Assembly (NCBI RefSeq): GCF_900109525.1
Contig: NZ_FOAN01000001.1
Location: 62,001 to 126,000, forward strand
Source of the DNA: Allobosea lupini
Lineage (GTDB): Bacteria; Pseudomonadota; Alphaproteobacteria; Rhizobiales; Beijerinckiaceae
Direction: 5' to 3'
DNA length: 64,000 bases
A model generated the notes under the pieces. That model did not search any database, was not told the DNA's origin, and was given only the letters and a program-made list of their open reading frames with translations. A program made the translations under genes and the position numbers. Of the stretch, positions 9,015-18,394 are shown in pieces (the stretch's first letter is position 1; each line of letters opens with the position of its first letter).

Positions 9015-10793
9015 TCAGCGCAGCAGCGGGATCGCCTGGCCAATCGGCCGCAAGGCCGCATCGATCTCGGGCGTGAAGGCGGCGCCGAAGAACGGGCCGC
9101 GCAGGTCGAAGGGCACGCGCGTCGAGGTCGTCGTCGAATTCAACGCGCCGTTGAGGTCGAGCCAGCGCCGGGTGAGATCGGCAGTGCCGTTGAGGACCAC
9201 AGTGTAGCCGGAGCCGGCGATCTGCGTGTCGGTGATGTAGAGCACGCCGAGATTGGCGAGCGCCGAGAGCTGCAGGGTCTCGAAGGTGCTCTTTCCCTGG
9301 CGCCAGTCGCGCGCGGAGGTCGGCGGCTTTTCCGCCTTGCGCAGCAGGTCTGGGAAGGCGATGCCGCGGAACTCGCCCTGCCGGATCGTCAGTCCGGCGC
9401 GGCCCGTCAGCGAACTCACCACCTGTTCCAGGCTGTTGCCGACGCCATCGAAGGCGAGTTGCCCGGTCGCGGTGCCGCTGAGGCGGGCGAGCGTCGGCAG
9501 GTCATCGGCGACCAGAGCGAGATTCACCTTCTCGAGGCCGAGCTGCAGCTTGACGTCGGCGCCGGCGGCGACCGGTGTGGCGAGGACGCGGGCGCGAGCC
9601 GAGCCGCCATAGGCCGAGGCGCGCAGCAGCGACGCCTCGAAGCGGCCCTTGCGGATCAGAAGCTGGGCCGCGAGATCCCCGAACCGGGCCGTGCCGATCC
9701 GGGCGGAGTCGAGGGACAGGCGCAAGTCGACATCATTGGTCGTCCAGCCGTCGAACTCGAGCGGTGTGCCGGCGTTGTCACCGTTGCCGGTCGGTGCCTG
9801 CGGTTCGGCCTGGCGCAGCAGGCGCCCGAGATCGAACTCGGCGCCGGCGAGCGTGCCGGAGAGCGCCCAGTTCGGCATGGCGCCGTCGAGCTTGAGAGCG
9901 CCCTCGAGCTGGTCGCCGTCGACCATGGCGACGACCGAGTCCAGCGCGACGCTGCTCTGGTTGATCTGGGCCTGCGCGGTCAGCTCGACCTGCCGGACGA
10001 GCGAAGCGATGCGCGGACGCGGGCCGATCCAGGCCAGGGCATCGGACAGCGATTTCGTGCTGAACTCGATCTGGCCACTGGTCGCATTCTGGGCGGCCGA
10101 GCGCGTGCCGTTGAGACGCAGATTCAGCAGGCGCGAGCCAAGCGAAAAGGCGGTGCGGGCCCGCTCGCCGGCTACCGGCCAGAGGATGTCGACCTTGGTG
10201 GCTTCGCCGCGCCAGGTGAAGGAGCCGGCGAGCGCGACCGGAGCCTGCGCTGTCCGTTCCTCGATCACCAGGTTGACGTCGCGCAGCGTCGTCAGGACCG
10301 TGCGGTCGGCGCGCATCATGACGCTGCCGGAGGTCAGGATGAGCCTGGTCTGGCCATCGAGCCGCGCGAGATAGCCGAGGACGCGATCGAGCCAGCCGGC
10401 ATATCCGCCGCCGGATTCGTCGGATGCGACGTCGATCTCGGGGGCGACAAGATCGATGCGGTCAAAGTCGAGCTGGCCTGTGAGCAATGGGAGAAGGCGG
10501 GCGCGGGCGCGCAGGCGCGCCGCCTTGCCGGCGAGCACGCCCTGCGGATCGGCGAAGGTCACGTCGGACAGGCTGATCCGAGGCAGCGGGAGGATCGCGA
10601 TCTCGGCCCGGCGCAGCCCCGTCACCTTGAGGCCGGTACGGGTCTCGATGCCGGCGACGACGGAGCGCTCGACCTGCGACACCGCGAGATTCCACGACCG
10701 CAGCCCGAGGGTGAGCAGCAGCGCAGCGGCCGCGGCGAGGCCGATCAGGAGTGCGCGTCGTGACATGGCCTGGTGTGTGGCCTTCATCTGCAT
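9015..10793 (-). CDS. AsmA family protein
   Basis: This 592-residue protein has one N-terminal membrane anchor (ALLIGLAAAAALLLTLGL, residues 12-29) and a long periplasmic beta-rich part. The N-terminal AsmA signature is present (VVAGIETRTGLKVTGLRRAEIAILPLPRISLSDVTF, residues about 43-78), as is the C-terminal AsmA_2-type region (LNGTADLTRRWLDLNGALN). AsmA proteins bridge the periplasm and are implicated in phospholipid transport and outer-membrane assembly. ATG 10793 is taken as start; internal ATGs at codons 3 and 10 are possible. It is convergent with gyrA and lies downstream of the iron transporter permease, 146 bases away. Confidence 0.87.
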   Translation of the reverse strand: MQMKATHQAMSRRALLIGLAAAAALLLTLGLRSWNLAVSQVERSVVAGIETRTGLKVTGLRRAEIAILPLPRISLSDVTFADPQGVLAGKAARLRARARLLPLLTGQLDFDRIDLVAPEIDVASDESGGGYAGWLDRVLGYLARLDGQTRLILTSGSVMMRADRTVLTTLRDVNLVIEERTAQAPVALAGSFTWRGEATKVDILWPVAGERARTAFSLGSRLLNLRLNGTRSAAQNATSGQIEFSTKSLSDALAWIGPRPRIASLVRQVELTAQAQINQSSVALDSVVAMVDGDQLEGALKLDGAMPNWALSGTLAGAEFDLGRLLRQAEPQAPTGNGDNAGTPLEFDGWTTNDVDLRLSLDSARIGTARFGDLAAQLLIRKGRFEASLLRASAYGGSARARVLATPVAAGADVKLQLGLEKVNLALVADDLPTLARLSGTATGQLAFDGVGNSLEQVVSSLTGRAGLTIRQGEFRGIAFPDLLRKAEKPPTSARDWRQGKSTFETLQLSALANLGVLYITDTQIAGSGYTVVLNGTADLTRRWLDLNGALNSTTTSTRVPFDLRGPFFGAAFTPEIDAALRPIGQAIPLLR

Positions 10794-10939
10794 AACGGCG
10801 GGGCCCCGTCGTCAGGCAATCCGATAACGCGAGCGATTCGACCGGCGGCCGGCATATCGTCGCGGCAAGGGTTTAGTCCTCCGGCCGGGGAATGTCGAGT
10901 TCGCGGCCCCTCCGGACGTCGAAAAGGCGGGGAAACATC

Positions 10940-12634
10940 TCAGTTTTCGCGTGAAACCGACGTTTGCTCGCCTGCGCGGGCGAGTCTCAGCGCCGGATAG
11001 ATGCCGATCGCCACGATCAGCAGTGCCGCCAGCGCGCCGTCCTCGAAGACGCCGCGGGCGGCGTGGCCGTAGACCACCGTGGCGAGTGTGTCGAAGTTGA
11101 GTGGGCGCAGCAGCAGCGTCGCGGGCAGTTCCTTCATGCAGTCGACGAAGACGAGCAGGGCCGCAGCTGCGATGGCCGGGCGCATCAGCGGCCAATGCAG
11201 CCGGCGCAGCAATTCGCGCCTGTCGGCGCCGAGCGAGCGCGCGGCGTCGTCGATGCGCGGCGAGATGCGGGCATAGCCGCTCTCGACCCCGTTCACGGCA
11301 ATCGTCAGGAAGCGCACGAGATAGGCGATGACCAACGCAGCGCCCGAGCCGAGCAGCAGCAGGCCAGGGCTCGCGCCGAAGAGCGCGCGGCTCGCATCGG
11401 CGACGACATTGTCGAAGGCGGCTAGCGGCACCAGCAGCCCGAGCGCCAGAACCGTGCCAGGTAGCGCATAGCCGAGCGAGGCGATGCGGGCGAGCAGCGG
11501 CAGGGCGCGCTCGCGCCCGAGCCGCAGCGCGGCGGCGATGCCGATGCCGATCACGACGATCAGCGCCGCGGCGAGCGCCGAGATCGCGACGGTGTTGGCG
11601 AGTGCGCGCCAGAGCGTCGGATCGGCCTGGGCGACGAGGTCGCGGCGCCACAACTCGCCGAGCAGGTAATAGAGCGGCAGCACCGCCCCGAATAGCGCTG
11701 GCAGGAAGCAGGCGAGCGACGCGATCCAGCCGCGAGCGCCGGAGAGCCGGATACGGCCGACCGGCCGCGGCCGCTTCACGGGGAGTGCGAAGCGTCGTGC
11801 TCCGCGCGTGCGCGCCTCGGCGGCCATCAGTCCGACCACGACAAGCAGCATGACACAGGCGATCTGGGTGGCGCCGGCCAGCGAGCCGCGATTGATCCAG
11901 GTGGTATAGACCGAGATCGTCAGGGAGCGGACGCCGAGATATTCGCTGGCGCCGATGTCGTTCAGCGTCTCGAGCAGAGCGAGCGTCAGCCCGGCGGCAA
12001 GGGCGGGGCGAGCCATCGGCAGGCCGATGCGCCAAAACAGCGGCCAGCGCCTTGTGCCGAGCGTGCGGGCGGATTCGATCAGCGCGGCGCTCTGCATCGA
12101 AAAAAGCGCGCGCACGCTGAGATAGACATAAGGGTAGAGCACGATCCCGAGGATGAAGACCGCACCCGGCAGGTTGCGCGGATCGGGAAACCAGTAGTCG
12201 CGCAGAGAGCGCCAGCCGGTCAGCGCCCTGAGCGCGCTCTGGAACGGTCCCTGGAAGCCGAGGATTTCGACGTAGACGTAAGCGGTGATGTAGGTCGGCA
12301 GCGCCAGCGGCATCACGAGCAGCCATTCGAGGCTGCGGCGGCCGGGAAACTCATATTGCGTCACCAGCCAAGCCGCGCCGGTGCCGACCGCCCCGCAGAA
12401 GAGTGCGACGCCGGCGAGGAGCAGCGCAGTGTTCCAGAGCGCGACGGGCAGGACGTTGGCGGCCAGGTGCGGCCAGACCGTCAGCGCCTCGCGCGACAAT
12501 GCGGTGAAGGCGAGCGCCAGCACCGGCAGCGCGACCAGGCAGGCGGCGGCGGCCGTCAGATAGGCCAGACGCGTCGACGGCCGCCAGCGAGCTGGCGGCC
12601 GTGCTTGATGTGCTGCGGACGCGCTCAGGCTCAA
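10940..12634 (-). CDS. ferric iron ABC transporter permease (FbpB/SfuB type)
   Basis: This 564-residue inner-membrane protein carries two permease halves of about six helices each, the fused layout of ferric-iron and thiamine-type permeases. An EAA-like loop is recognisable in each half: MARPALAAGLTLALLETLNDIGASEYLGVRSL, and later MRPAIAAAALLVFVDCMKELPATLLL. The start is a TTG at 12634 whose last bases overlap the TGA of the binding-protein gene (TTGA), indicating translational coupling. No ATP-binding subunit gene follows; the next gene is AsmA. The ATPase must be supplied from elsewhere. Confidence 0.92.
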   Translation of the reverse strand: MSLSASAAHQARPPARWRPSTRLAYLTAAAACLVALPVLALAFTALSREALTVWPHLAANVLPVALWNTALLLAGVALFCGAVGTGAAWLVTQYEFPGRRSLEWLLVMPLALPTYITAYVYVEILGFQGPFQSALRALTGWRSLRDYWFPDPRNLPGAVFILGIVLYPYVYLSVRALFSMQSAALIESARTLGTRRWPLFWRIGLPMARPALAAGLTLALLETLNDIGASEYLGVRSLTISVYTTWINRGSLAGATQIACVMLLVVVGLMAAEARTRGARRFALPVKRPRPVGRIRLSGARGWIASLACFLPALFGAVLPLYYLLGELWRRDLVAQADPTLWRALANTVAISALAAALIVVIGIGIAAALRLGRERALPLLARIASLGYALPGTVLALGLLVPLAAFDNVVADASRALFGASPGLLLLGSGAALVIAYLVRFLTIAVNGVESGYARISPRIDDAARSLGADRRELLRRLHWPLMRPAIAAAALLVFVDCMKELPATLLLRPLNFDTLATVVYGHAARGVFEDGALAALLIVAIGIYPALRLARAGEQTSVSREN

Positions 12635-13644
12635 TTGTCGAAGCCGGCCTTGTCGACCAGCTCGGAGGCGGCCTTACGGTTCTTGGCGATGTCGGCGAGC
12701 GGCAGCTTGTCCGGGGTGACGGCGCCGAGCAGCTTCACGGCCGCGGCTTCCTTGACGTCGGCATTGACCGGGAACTCGAAATTGCCGTCGGCATAGATGT
12801 GCTGCGCCTTCTCGCCGAGCATGTACTCGATCAGCTTGACGGCGTTCTCCTTGTTCGGCGCGTGCTTGGCGATCGCGGCGGCCGAGACGTTCACATGGGT
12901 GCCGCCATTGGCGAAGGTGGTCTTGAGCGGCTTGATCGCCTCGTACCAGCCCTTCTGCTCGTTCGTCGCCTTGCTCATCAGCCCGATATAGTAGGTGTTG
13001 ATGATGGCGATGTCGCACTGGCCCGAGAGGATGTCGCGGGCGACGTCGCGGTCGCCGCCGCCGGGCTTGCGGGCGGTGTTGGCCTTGAGCGCCTTGAGAT
13101 AGGCTTCCGTCTTCTCCGCGCCGTGATGGCCGAGATAGGCCGAGAACAGCGCCGTGTTGTAGGGGTGCTGGCCCGAGCGGATGCAGAACTTGCCCTTCCA
13201 CTTGGGATCGGCGAGGTCCTCATAGGTGATCGCGTCCTGCTTGACCCGGTCCTTGGAGACGATGACGATGCGGGCGCGCTTGGTCAGCGTGATCCAGTTG
13301 TCGCCGGCGCCGCGCAGCTGGGCCGGCACGATCTTGTCGACCAGCGCCGACTTGACCGGCTGGGTGACGCCGGCATCGGCCGCCGCCTGGATCTCGCCGA
13401 CATCGACGACGAGCATCACGTCGGCCGGGCTGTTGGCGCCCTCGGCCTGGATGCGCTGCTGCAGGCCGTCCTTGAGAAAGACCGCGTTGACCTTGATGCC
13501 GGTGTCCTTGGTGAAGGCCTCGATCACCGGGTTGAGCAGAGCCGGCTCACGCGTCGTGTAGAGGTTGACGCTCTGCGCAAGGGCAGGGGCGGCCAGCAGG
13601 CAAGACGCCAGGGCTGTCGCGGCGAGCGCTGTGCGGATGGTCAT
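12631..13644 (-). CDS. ferric iron ABC transporter substrate-binding protein (FutA/FbpA type)
   Basis: This 337-residue periplasmic binding protein has a signal peptide (residues 1-23, ending ALAQ) followed by SVNLYTTREPALLNPVIEAFTKDTGIKVN, typical of class II iron-binding proteins. The paired tyrosines of the iron site are likely the YY in IINTYYIGLM near residue 220, with an earlier Tyr near the N-terminus. I chose the ATG at 13644, with GGAG upstream, over the longer frame from 13722. It is the first gene of the transporter operon and is preceded by an AT-rich promoter with TTCTAA-type repeats, consistent with iron-responsive control. Confidence 0.93.
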   Translation of the reverse strand: MTIRTALAATALASCLLAAPALAQSVNLYTTREPALLNPVIEAFTKDTGIKVNAVFLKDGLQQRIQAEGANSPADVMLVVDVGEIQAAADAGVTQPVKSALVDKIVPAQLRGAGDNWITLTKRARIVIVSKDRVKQDAITYEDLADPKWKGKFCIRSGQHPYNTALFSAYLGHHGAEKTEAYLKALKANTARKPGGGDRDVARDILSGQCDIAIINTYYIGLMSKATNEQKGWYEAIKPLKTTFANGGTHVNVSAAAIAKHAPNKENAVKLIEYMLGEKAQHIYADGNFEFPVNADVKEAAAVKLLGAVTPDKLPLADIAKNRKAASELVDKAGFDN

Positions 13645-13747
13645 GGTTCGCTCCTTCGGGCGGGGGCTGTGCAAATCGGCCATTCGGGAGGGAGCGGTAG
13701 TGCGGCAAATCCAGGCGGTCAAGGGAATATCCCTGTCATTTCAATGT

Positions 13748-13791
13748 GTTATATAGATTCTAAACTGGCTTCTTATTTGATGAATTCTAAT
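13748..13791 (-). promoter_or_regulatory. candidate iron-responsive promoter with two ATTCTAA repeats
   Basis: In a locally AT-rich stretch, 104 bases before the iron-binding-protein gene, ATTCTAAA (13757-13764) and ATTCTAAT (13784-13791) recur 27 bases apart. On the minus strand the first reads TTTAGAATCTATATAAC. This resembles half of the Irr-type ICE motif (TTTAGAA with TTCTAAA arms) of Hyphomicrobiales and also offers a -10-like TATAAC. The match is partial, so the regulator (Irr, RirA or Fur-like) is a guess. Confidence 0.35.
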
Positions 13792-14302
13792 CTATGGAGC
13801 CTCAAAGGCACGGCAGCGCTGCACTTGGTATCGGCCCAACGGTTCAAAAGTCACAGCACTTCAATGATTTGGCGGGAAGGGGCGCTGTTCCTGAGGCAGT
13901 TCGGGTCGGCGCCTGCCGAGCTGGCGATATTCGCTTGGTCCGTGCAACATCCGGCGTAGTGGCGGGATCGTGAGCACCGAGCGACGGGCGGCTGCACGCT
14001 GGGGTTGCAGGTGACGGCGCTATCGATGCCGTGGCGAGCCCTGGGGACGTGACTTTTCTACAACATCGGCAGCTATTGCAGCGTTGCGGCGGCGGGCTGC
14101 CACGATTGCCGCGAAGCCGCCACAAAGCGGCCCCAGCTGCAAACTTCAGTAACTATCTGAGATACGGAAGAATTAAGCCCCCTCAGGCAGGATGTAGAGC
14201 AGAAAAATGCTCGCGGCCGGCTCGGGGGCGGATGATTGCACCAGCGGGCGGCGGCGTGGCACATCTGGCGCCCGCCAGGTGGGGTGGCGGGACAGAGTTT
14301 GA
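13792..14302. other. intergenic region before ilvD, no gene recognised
   Basis: About 510 bases lie between the divergent iron promoter and ilvD. Short frames exist (for example 13844-14125 minus) but their translations are Arg/Pro/Ser-rich and unlike protein. Base composition is lower in GC than the flanking genes up to about 14190. A leader for ilvD must lie here, but I see no T-box-like element, no clear attenuator peptide rich in branched-chain residues, and no tRNA. Confidence 0.3.
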
Positions 14303-16033
14303 ATGGACGCGCGCGTATTCGATAAGTCGAAGCTGCCCAGCCGGCACGTCAGTGTCGGGCCGGCCCGTGCGCCGCATCGCTCCTATTATTATGCGATGGG
14401 CATGACCGCGAAGCAGATCGCGCAGCCCTTCGTCGGCGTCGCCTCCTGCTGGAACGAGGCTGCTCCCTGCAACATCGCCCTGATGCGTCAGGCCCAGGCC
14501 GTGAAGAAGGGCGTTGCCGCGGCCGCCGGCACGCCGCGCGAGTTCTGCACGATCACCGTGACCGACGGCATCGCCATGGGCCACCAGGGCATGAAGTCGT
14601 CGCTGGCCTCGCGCGAGGTCATCGCCGACTCGGTCGAGCTCACCATGCGTGGCCATTGCTACGACGCGCTGGTCGGCCTCGCCGGCTGCGACAAGTCGCT
14701 GCCCGGCATGATGATGGCGATGGTGCGCCTCAACGTGCCCTCGATCTTCATCTATGGCGGCTCGATCCTGCCGGGCAATTTCAAAGGCCAGCCGGTCACC
14801 ATCCAGGACGTGTTCGAGGCCGTCGGCAAGCACTCGGTCGGTGCGATGTCTGACGAGGATCTGAAGGAGCTCGAGGAGGTCGCCTGCCCGTCCTCCGGCT
14901 CCTGCGGCGCCCAGTTCACCGCCAACACCATGGCGACCGTGGCCGAGGCGATCGGCCTGGCGCTGCCCTATAGCTGCGGCGCGCCGGCGCCCTACGATGT
15001 CCGCGACACCTTCTGCTACACCGCCGGCGAGATGGTGATGGACCTGATCGCCCGGAACATCCGTCCGCGCGACATCGTCACCCGCAAGGCGCTGGAGAAT
15101 GCCGCGATGGTCGTCGCTGCCTCGGGCGGCTCGACCAATGCGGCGCTGCATCTGCCGGCGATCGCGCATGAATGCGGCATCGATTTCGACCTGTTCGCCG
15201 TCGCCGAGATCTTCAAGAAGACGCCCTACGTCGCCGATCTGAAGCCGGGCGGCAAATACGTCGCCAAGGACATGTTCGAGGTCGGCGGCATTCCGCTCCT
15301 GATGAAGACGCTGCTCGACAACGGCTATCTGCACGGCGACTGCATGACCGTGACCGGCCGCACCATCGCCGAGAACCTCGCTTCGGTGAAGTGGAACGAC
15401 AAGCAGGACGTCGTCCATCCCGCGAACAAGCCGATCACGCAGACCGGCGGCGTCGTCGGCCTCAAGGGCAATCTCGCCCCGGAGGGCGCGATCGTGAAGA
15501 TCGCCGGCATGCCGACCGAGAGCCTCGTCTTCGCCGGCCGGGCGCGCTGCTTCGACTGCGAGGAGGATGCCTTCAAGGCCGTCACCAACCGCGACTACCA
15601 GGTCGGCGACGTGCTGGTGATCCGCTATGAGGGCCCCAAGGGCGGCCCGGGCATGCGCGAGATGCTGTCGACCACCGCGGCGCTCTACGGCCAGGGCATG
15701 GGCGACAAGGTCGCGCTGATCACAGACGGGCGCTTCTCGGGTGCGACCCGCGGTTTCTGCGTCGGTCATGTCGGTCCGGAAGCCGCCGTCGGCGGGCCGA
15801 TCGGCCTGATCCGCGACGGCGACATCATCGAACTCGACGCCATCACAGGAAAGCTCGCAGTCCGCCTTTCTGATGCCGAACTTGAAGCGCGTCGTAAGGA
15901 CTGGACGCCGCGCCAGACGGATTATCGGTCGGGTGCGCTTTGGAAATACGCGCAGACGGTCGGATCCGCCAAGGGCGGCGCCGTCACCCATCCGGGAGGC
16001 GCAGCCGAGATACAGTGCTATGCGGATATCTGA
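14303..16033 (+). CDS. ilvD: dihydroxy-acid dehydratase
   Basis: This 576-residue IlvD/EDD-family dehydratase converts 2,3-dihydroxy-isovalerate and -methylvalerate to the 2-keto acids in valine and isoleucine synthesis. The three Fe-S cysteines are at residues 49 (VASCWNE), 129 (LAGCDKS) and 201 ([11 protein letters not shown]), the pattern of the [2Fe-2S] class. The catalytic serine region ([20 protein letters not shown]) is intact near the C-terminus. ATG 14303 starts the protein at the normal position before [21 protein letters not shown]. Its last 14 bases overlap the start of the exoR-like gene, so the two are translated from one message. Confidence 0.95.
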   Translation: MDARVFDKSKLPSRHVSVGPARAPHRSYYYAMGMTAKQIAQPFVGVASCWNEAAPCNIALMRQAQAVKKGVAAAAGTPREFCTITVTDGIAMGHQGMKSSLASREVIADSVELTMRGHCYDALVGLAGCDKSLPGMMMAMVRLNVPSIFIYGGSILPGNFKGQPVTIQDVFEAVGKHSVGAMSDEDLKELEEVACPSSGSCGAQFTANTMATVAEAIGLALPYSCGAPAPYDVRDTFCYTAGEMVMDLIARNIRPRDIVTRKALENAAMVVAASGGSTNAALHLPAIAHECGIDFDLFAVAEIFKKTPYVADLKPGGKYVAKDMFEVGGIPLLMKTLLDNGYLHGDCMTVTGRTIAENLASVKWNDKQDVVHPANKPITQTGGVVGLKGNLAPEGAIVKIAGMPTESLVFAGRARCFDCEEDAFKAVTNRDYQVGDVLVIRYEGPKGGPGMREMLSTTAALYGQGMGDKVALITDGRFSGATRGFCVGHVGPEAAVGGPIGLIRDGDIIELDAITGKLAVRLSDAELEARRKDWTPRQTDYRSGALWKYAQTVGSAKGGAVTHPGGAAEIQCYADI

Positions 16034-16967
16034 GGCCATCATTGCAGGAGCATTGCTTGCTCTGGGCTGCCAGTCGGCAGCCTGGGCACAGAATGCGTCC
16101 GTAGAGCGCGTGCCGCTGCCGCCGCTACCGATTCCAGGCGCCGCCCTGCCGGAGCCGGAGGTGGAGAGCCGCGCTGCGCCCGTGCCGCTCAGCCGCGGCG
16201 TGATCGCGCCGGCGCCGAGCGGGCCGGCCGCCCACACCGCCTTGCCGATCGCCCCGTTCAGCAGCGCCCGCGACGCGCTGAAGGCCTGGATGCGCGATTC
16301 GACCGCCGGCGATCAGGCCGGTGCCGTCAAGGCGCTCGAATATGCGGCTGCTCAGGGCCATCTCGCCGCGCAGTTCAAGCTCGGCCGGGTCTATGCCAGC
16401 GGCGATGGCGTTCCGACCAATGATCTCAAGGCGTTCGAGTATTTCTCGAAGATCGCGGACGAGAACGCCGACGAAATTCCCGGCACCTCGGACGGGCGCA
16501 TCGTCGCGGCCGCCTTCGTCGCGCTCGGCGGCTATTTCCTCGACGGGGTCAAGGGCACCTATGTGAAGCCCAATCCTGACCGCGCCTTCGACATGTTCCA
16601 CTACGCCGCCTCCTATTTCGGCGACCCGGACGGCCAGTACAATCTTGCCCGGCTCTATCTCAACGGCACCGGCGTGGCGCGCGATCCGCGCCAGGCGGCG
16701 CGCTGGATGAAGCTCGCGGCCGAGAAGGGCCATGCCCCGGCGCGCGCCGTCTTCGGCGACATGCTGCTGCGCGGTGGCGACGGCGTGCCGCGCCATCCGA
16801 TCATGGGCCTGATGTGGCTCGCGCTGGCCCGGGAGGGCGCCGACACTGCCCGCGAGGGCTGGATCGTCGAGCGCTACGATGCGGCCTTCGCCAATGCGAG
16901 CGCAGGCGACCGGACGGCTGCGCTTGCCCTGGCCGAGCGCCAGCACGGTCGCGCCGAGCGGCGCTGA
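16020..16967 (+). CDS. exoR: ExoR-like periplasmic Sel1-repeat protein
   Basis: The 315-residue protein has a signal peptide ([24 protein letters not shown]), a Pro/Ala-rich linker to about residue 80, then Sel1/TPR-like repeats: AAAQGHLAAQFKLGRVYASGDGV, DPDGQYNLARLYLNGTGV, and EKGHAPARAVFGDMLLRGGDGV. Order and wording match ExoR of rhizobia as I recall it, including RAFDMFHYAASYFGDPDGQYNLARLYL. ExoR is a periplasmic inhibitor of the ExoS/ChvI two-component system controlling exopolysaccharide, motility and acid response. The linker makes it longer than rhizobial ExoR (about 268 residues). The ATG at 16020 overlaps the ilvD stop. Confidence 0.8.
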   Translation: MRISEAIIAGALLALGCQSAAWAQNASVERVPLPPLPIPGAALPEPEVESRAAPVPLSRGVIAPAPSGPAAHTALPIAPFSSARDALKAWMRDSTAGDQAGAVKALEYAAAQGHLAAQFKLGRVYASGDGVPTNDLKAFEYFSKIADENADEIPGTSDGRIVAAAFVALGGYFLDGVKGTYVKPNPDRAFDMFHYAASYFGDPDGQYNLARLYLNGTGVARDPRQAARWMKLAAEKGHAPARAVFGDMLLRGGDGVPRHPIMGLMWLALAREGADTAREGWIVERYDAAFANASAGDRTAALALAERQHGRAERR

Positions 16968-17031
16968 CGATCTCTGCATCCATTCCGTGCCGGGCGACGT
17001 AGCCGAGATATCGCATCTCGGAGTCTTCGCC

Positions 17032-17400
17032 ATGCGCGACGCGGCATTCTTCAGCTTCCTCGGGGTCTGCGCCGCACTCGCCTTTCACGGGGCCGGCGCG
17101 CAGGAGCGCTTCGAAGACTGGCCGGTGCTGACGAATCCGTTCCCTAGCACGGGCGGCGGCGGCATCATGATCCATGACTATGATCCGGTCGTCGCCAGCG
17201 GCCGGTGCACGACGAAGTTCCGCGCCGTCGAGCCGAACGGGACGACCTATCACAACCTGATCGAGTTTGAGGCGGCCGAGACGCAGGGTGGCGTGCTCTG
17301 CAGCAACGGCCAATGGCGCTCCGCTGACGGCACTGCCAGCGGCACGACGCCTTTTCGGGTGTTCATCAAGGACGGTGTCAAGCGCGGCTCGCCGCAATAG
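17032..17400 (+). CDS. hypothetical small exported protein
   Basis: This 122-residue protein starts at an ATG at 17032 with GGAG 9 bases upstream. The signal peptide MRDAAFFSFLGVCAALAFHGAGAQ is followed by a mature part with two cysteines (SGRCTTKF and GVLCSNGQW) that may pair in the periplasm. GTTYHNLIEFEAAETQGGVLC suggests a small beta-sandwich. I do not recognise the family. It lies 64 bases after the exoR-like gene on the same strand and could share its transcript. Confidence 0.65.
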   Translation: MRDAAFFSFLGVCAALAFHGAGAQERFEDWPVLTNPFPSTGGGGIMIHDYDPVVASGRCTTKFRAVEPNGTTYHNLIEFEAAETQGGVLCSNGQWRSADGTASGTTPFRVFIKDGVKRGSPQ

Positions 17401-17404
17401 CGCC

Positions 17405-17456
17405 GGCATTCATTCCGGGCGAGCTGCGAAGCCGCGGAGACCTTGGATGACAGCCT
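17405..17456. repeat. short intergenic repeat-like sequence
   Basis: GGCATTCATTCCGGGCGAGCTGCGAAGC, split across a bulge and followed by GGATGACAGCCTG, uses the same word set (ATTCCGGG, CGAAGC, GATGAC) as the other intergenic repeats of the window. It lies between the convergent small secreted-protein gene and xthA. Confidence 0.4.
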
Positions 17457-17485
17457 GATAGATGGGTGAGTCCGCCGAGCGCGAC

Positions 17486-18265
17486 TCAGTTCAGCTCGAC
17501 CAGCACCGGGACATGATCCGAGGCCTTCTCCCAGCCGCGGACATGCTTGGCGATCGAGACCGCGCCGAGCCTGTCGGCGGCCTGCGGCGAGAGCAGGAGA
17601 TGGTCGATGCGGATGCCGTTGTTCCGCTGCCAGGCGCCAGCCTGATAATCCCAGAAGGTGTAGAGGCCGGGTGCGTCAGTGGTGGCCCGCAACGCCTCGG
17701 TGAAGCCGAGGCTCTGCAGCTTGCGGAAGGCGGTGCGGGTCGGCGGCAGGAAGAGCGCATCGCCGGTCCAGGCGGCAGGGTCGCGAGCGTCGCGCGGCTC
17801 GGGGATGACGTTGTAGTCGCCGGCCAGCACCAATGGCTCCTCATGGGCCAGCAAGCCCTTGGCATGCACCGCAAGCCGCTCCATCCAGGCGAGCTTGTAG
17901 GGGTATTTCTCGGTGTTCGGCGGGTTGCCGTTGGGCAGGTAGATCGAGGCGAGGCGGACGACGCCGTCGCCCAGCGGCAGCACGCCTTCGAGATAGCGCG
18001 CCTGCTCGTCGCTTTCATCGCCCGGCAGACCGCGCCTGACATCCTCGAGCGCATGGCGCGAGATGATGGCGACGCCGTTGAAGCCTTTCTGGCCGTGAGT
18101 GGTGACCTGCCAGCCGGCGTCCTCGATCTCGGCGCGCGGAAAGTCGGCGTCGACGCATTTCAGCTCCTGCAGGCAGAGCGCATCGGGCTCGGCCTCCTTC
18201 AGGAAAGCGAGGACATGGGTCAGCCGCTGACGGATCGAGTTGACGTTCCAGGTGGCGATGCGCAC
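17486..18265 (-). CDS. xthA: exodeoxyribonuclease III
   Basis: This 259-residue AP endonuclease/3'-5' exonuclease acts in base-excision repair. Motifs of the Exo III family are complete: MRIATWNVNSIRQR at the start, LQELKC with the metal-binding Glu34, GDYNVIPEPRD, RIDHLLLS, and the C-terminal SDHVPVLVEL with the catalytic His. Length is normal. It is transcribed alone on the minus strand, convergent with the small secreted-protein gene. Confidence 0.96.
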   Translation of the reverse strand: MRIATWNVNSIRQRLTHVLAFLKEAEPDALCLQELKCVDADFPRAEIEDAGWQVTTHGQKGFNGVAIISRHALEDVRRGLPGDESDEQARYLEGVLPLGDGVVRLASIYLPNGNPPNTEKYPYKLAWMERLAVHAKGLLAHEEPLVLAGDYNVIPEPRDARDPAAWTGDALFLPPTRTAFRKLQSLGFTEALRATTDAPGLYTFWDYQAGAWQRNNGIRIDHLLLSPQAADRLGAVSIAKHVRGWEKASDHVPVLVELN

Positions 18266-18341
18266 GGGCCGGCTCCGATTCAGACGAGCGGAGACTAAGA
18301 GCCGGCCAAGCCGTCAATGCAAGTCAGCAGCGGTCATAAAA

Positions 18342-18367
18342 AACCTCCCGACCTGGGCCGGGAGGTT
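18342..18367 (-). terminator. rho-independent terminator of the BA14K gene
   Basis: AACCTCCCG (18342-18350) pairs with CGGGAGGTT (18359-18367) around an 8-base loop. The plus-strand A run just before it (18338-18343) becomes a T tract after the hairpin on the minus strand, 28 bases past the BA14K stop. Confidence 0.85.
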
Positions 18368-18394
18368 CTGATCATTCGGCGTATCGGCCGTGCC

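Noticed and set aside
13844-14125. 93-codon minus-strand frame upstream of ilvD
   Set aside because: Arg/Pro/Ser/Cys-rich translation without leader, domain or ribosome site.
14183-16237. 684-codon minus-strand frame over ilvD
   Set aside because: Shadow of ilvD and the exoR-like gene; no recognisable protein.
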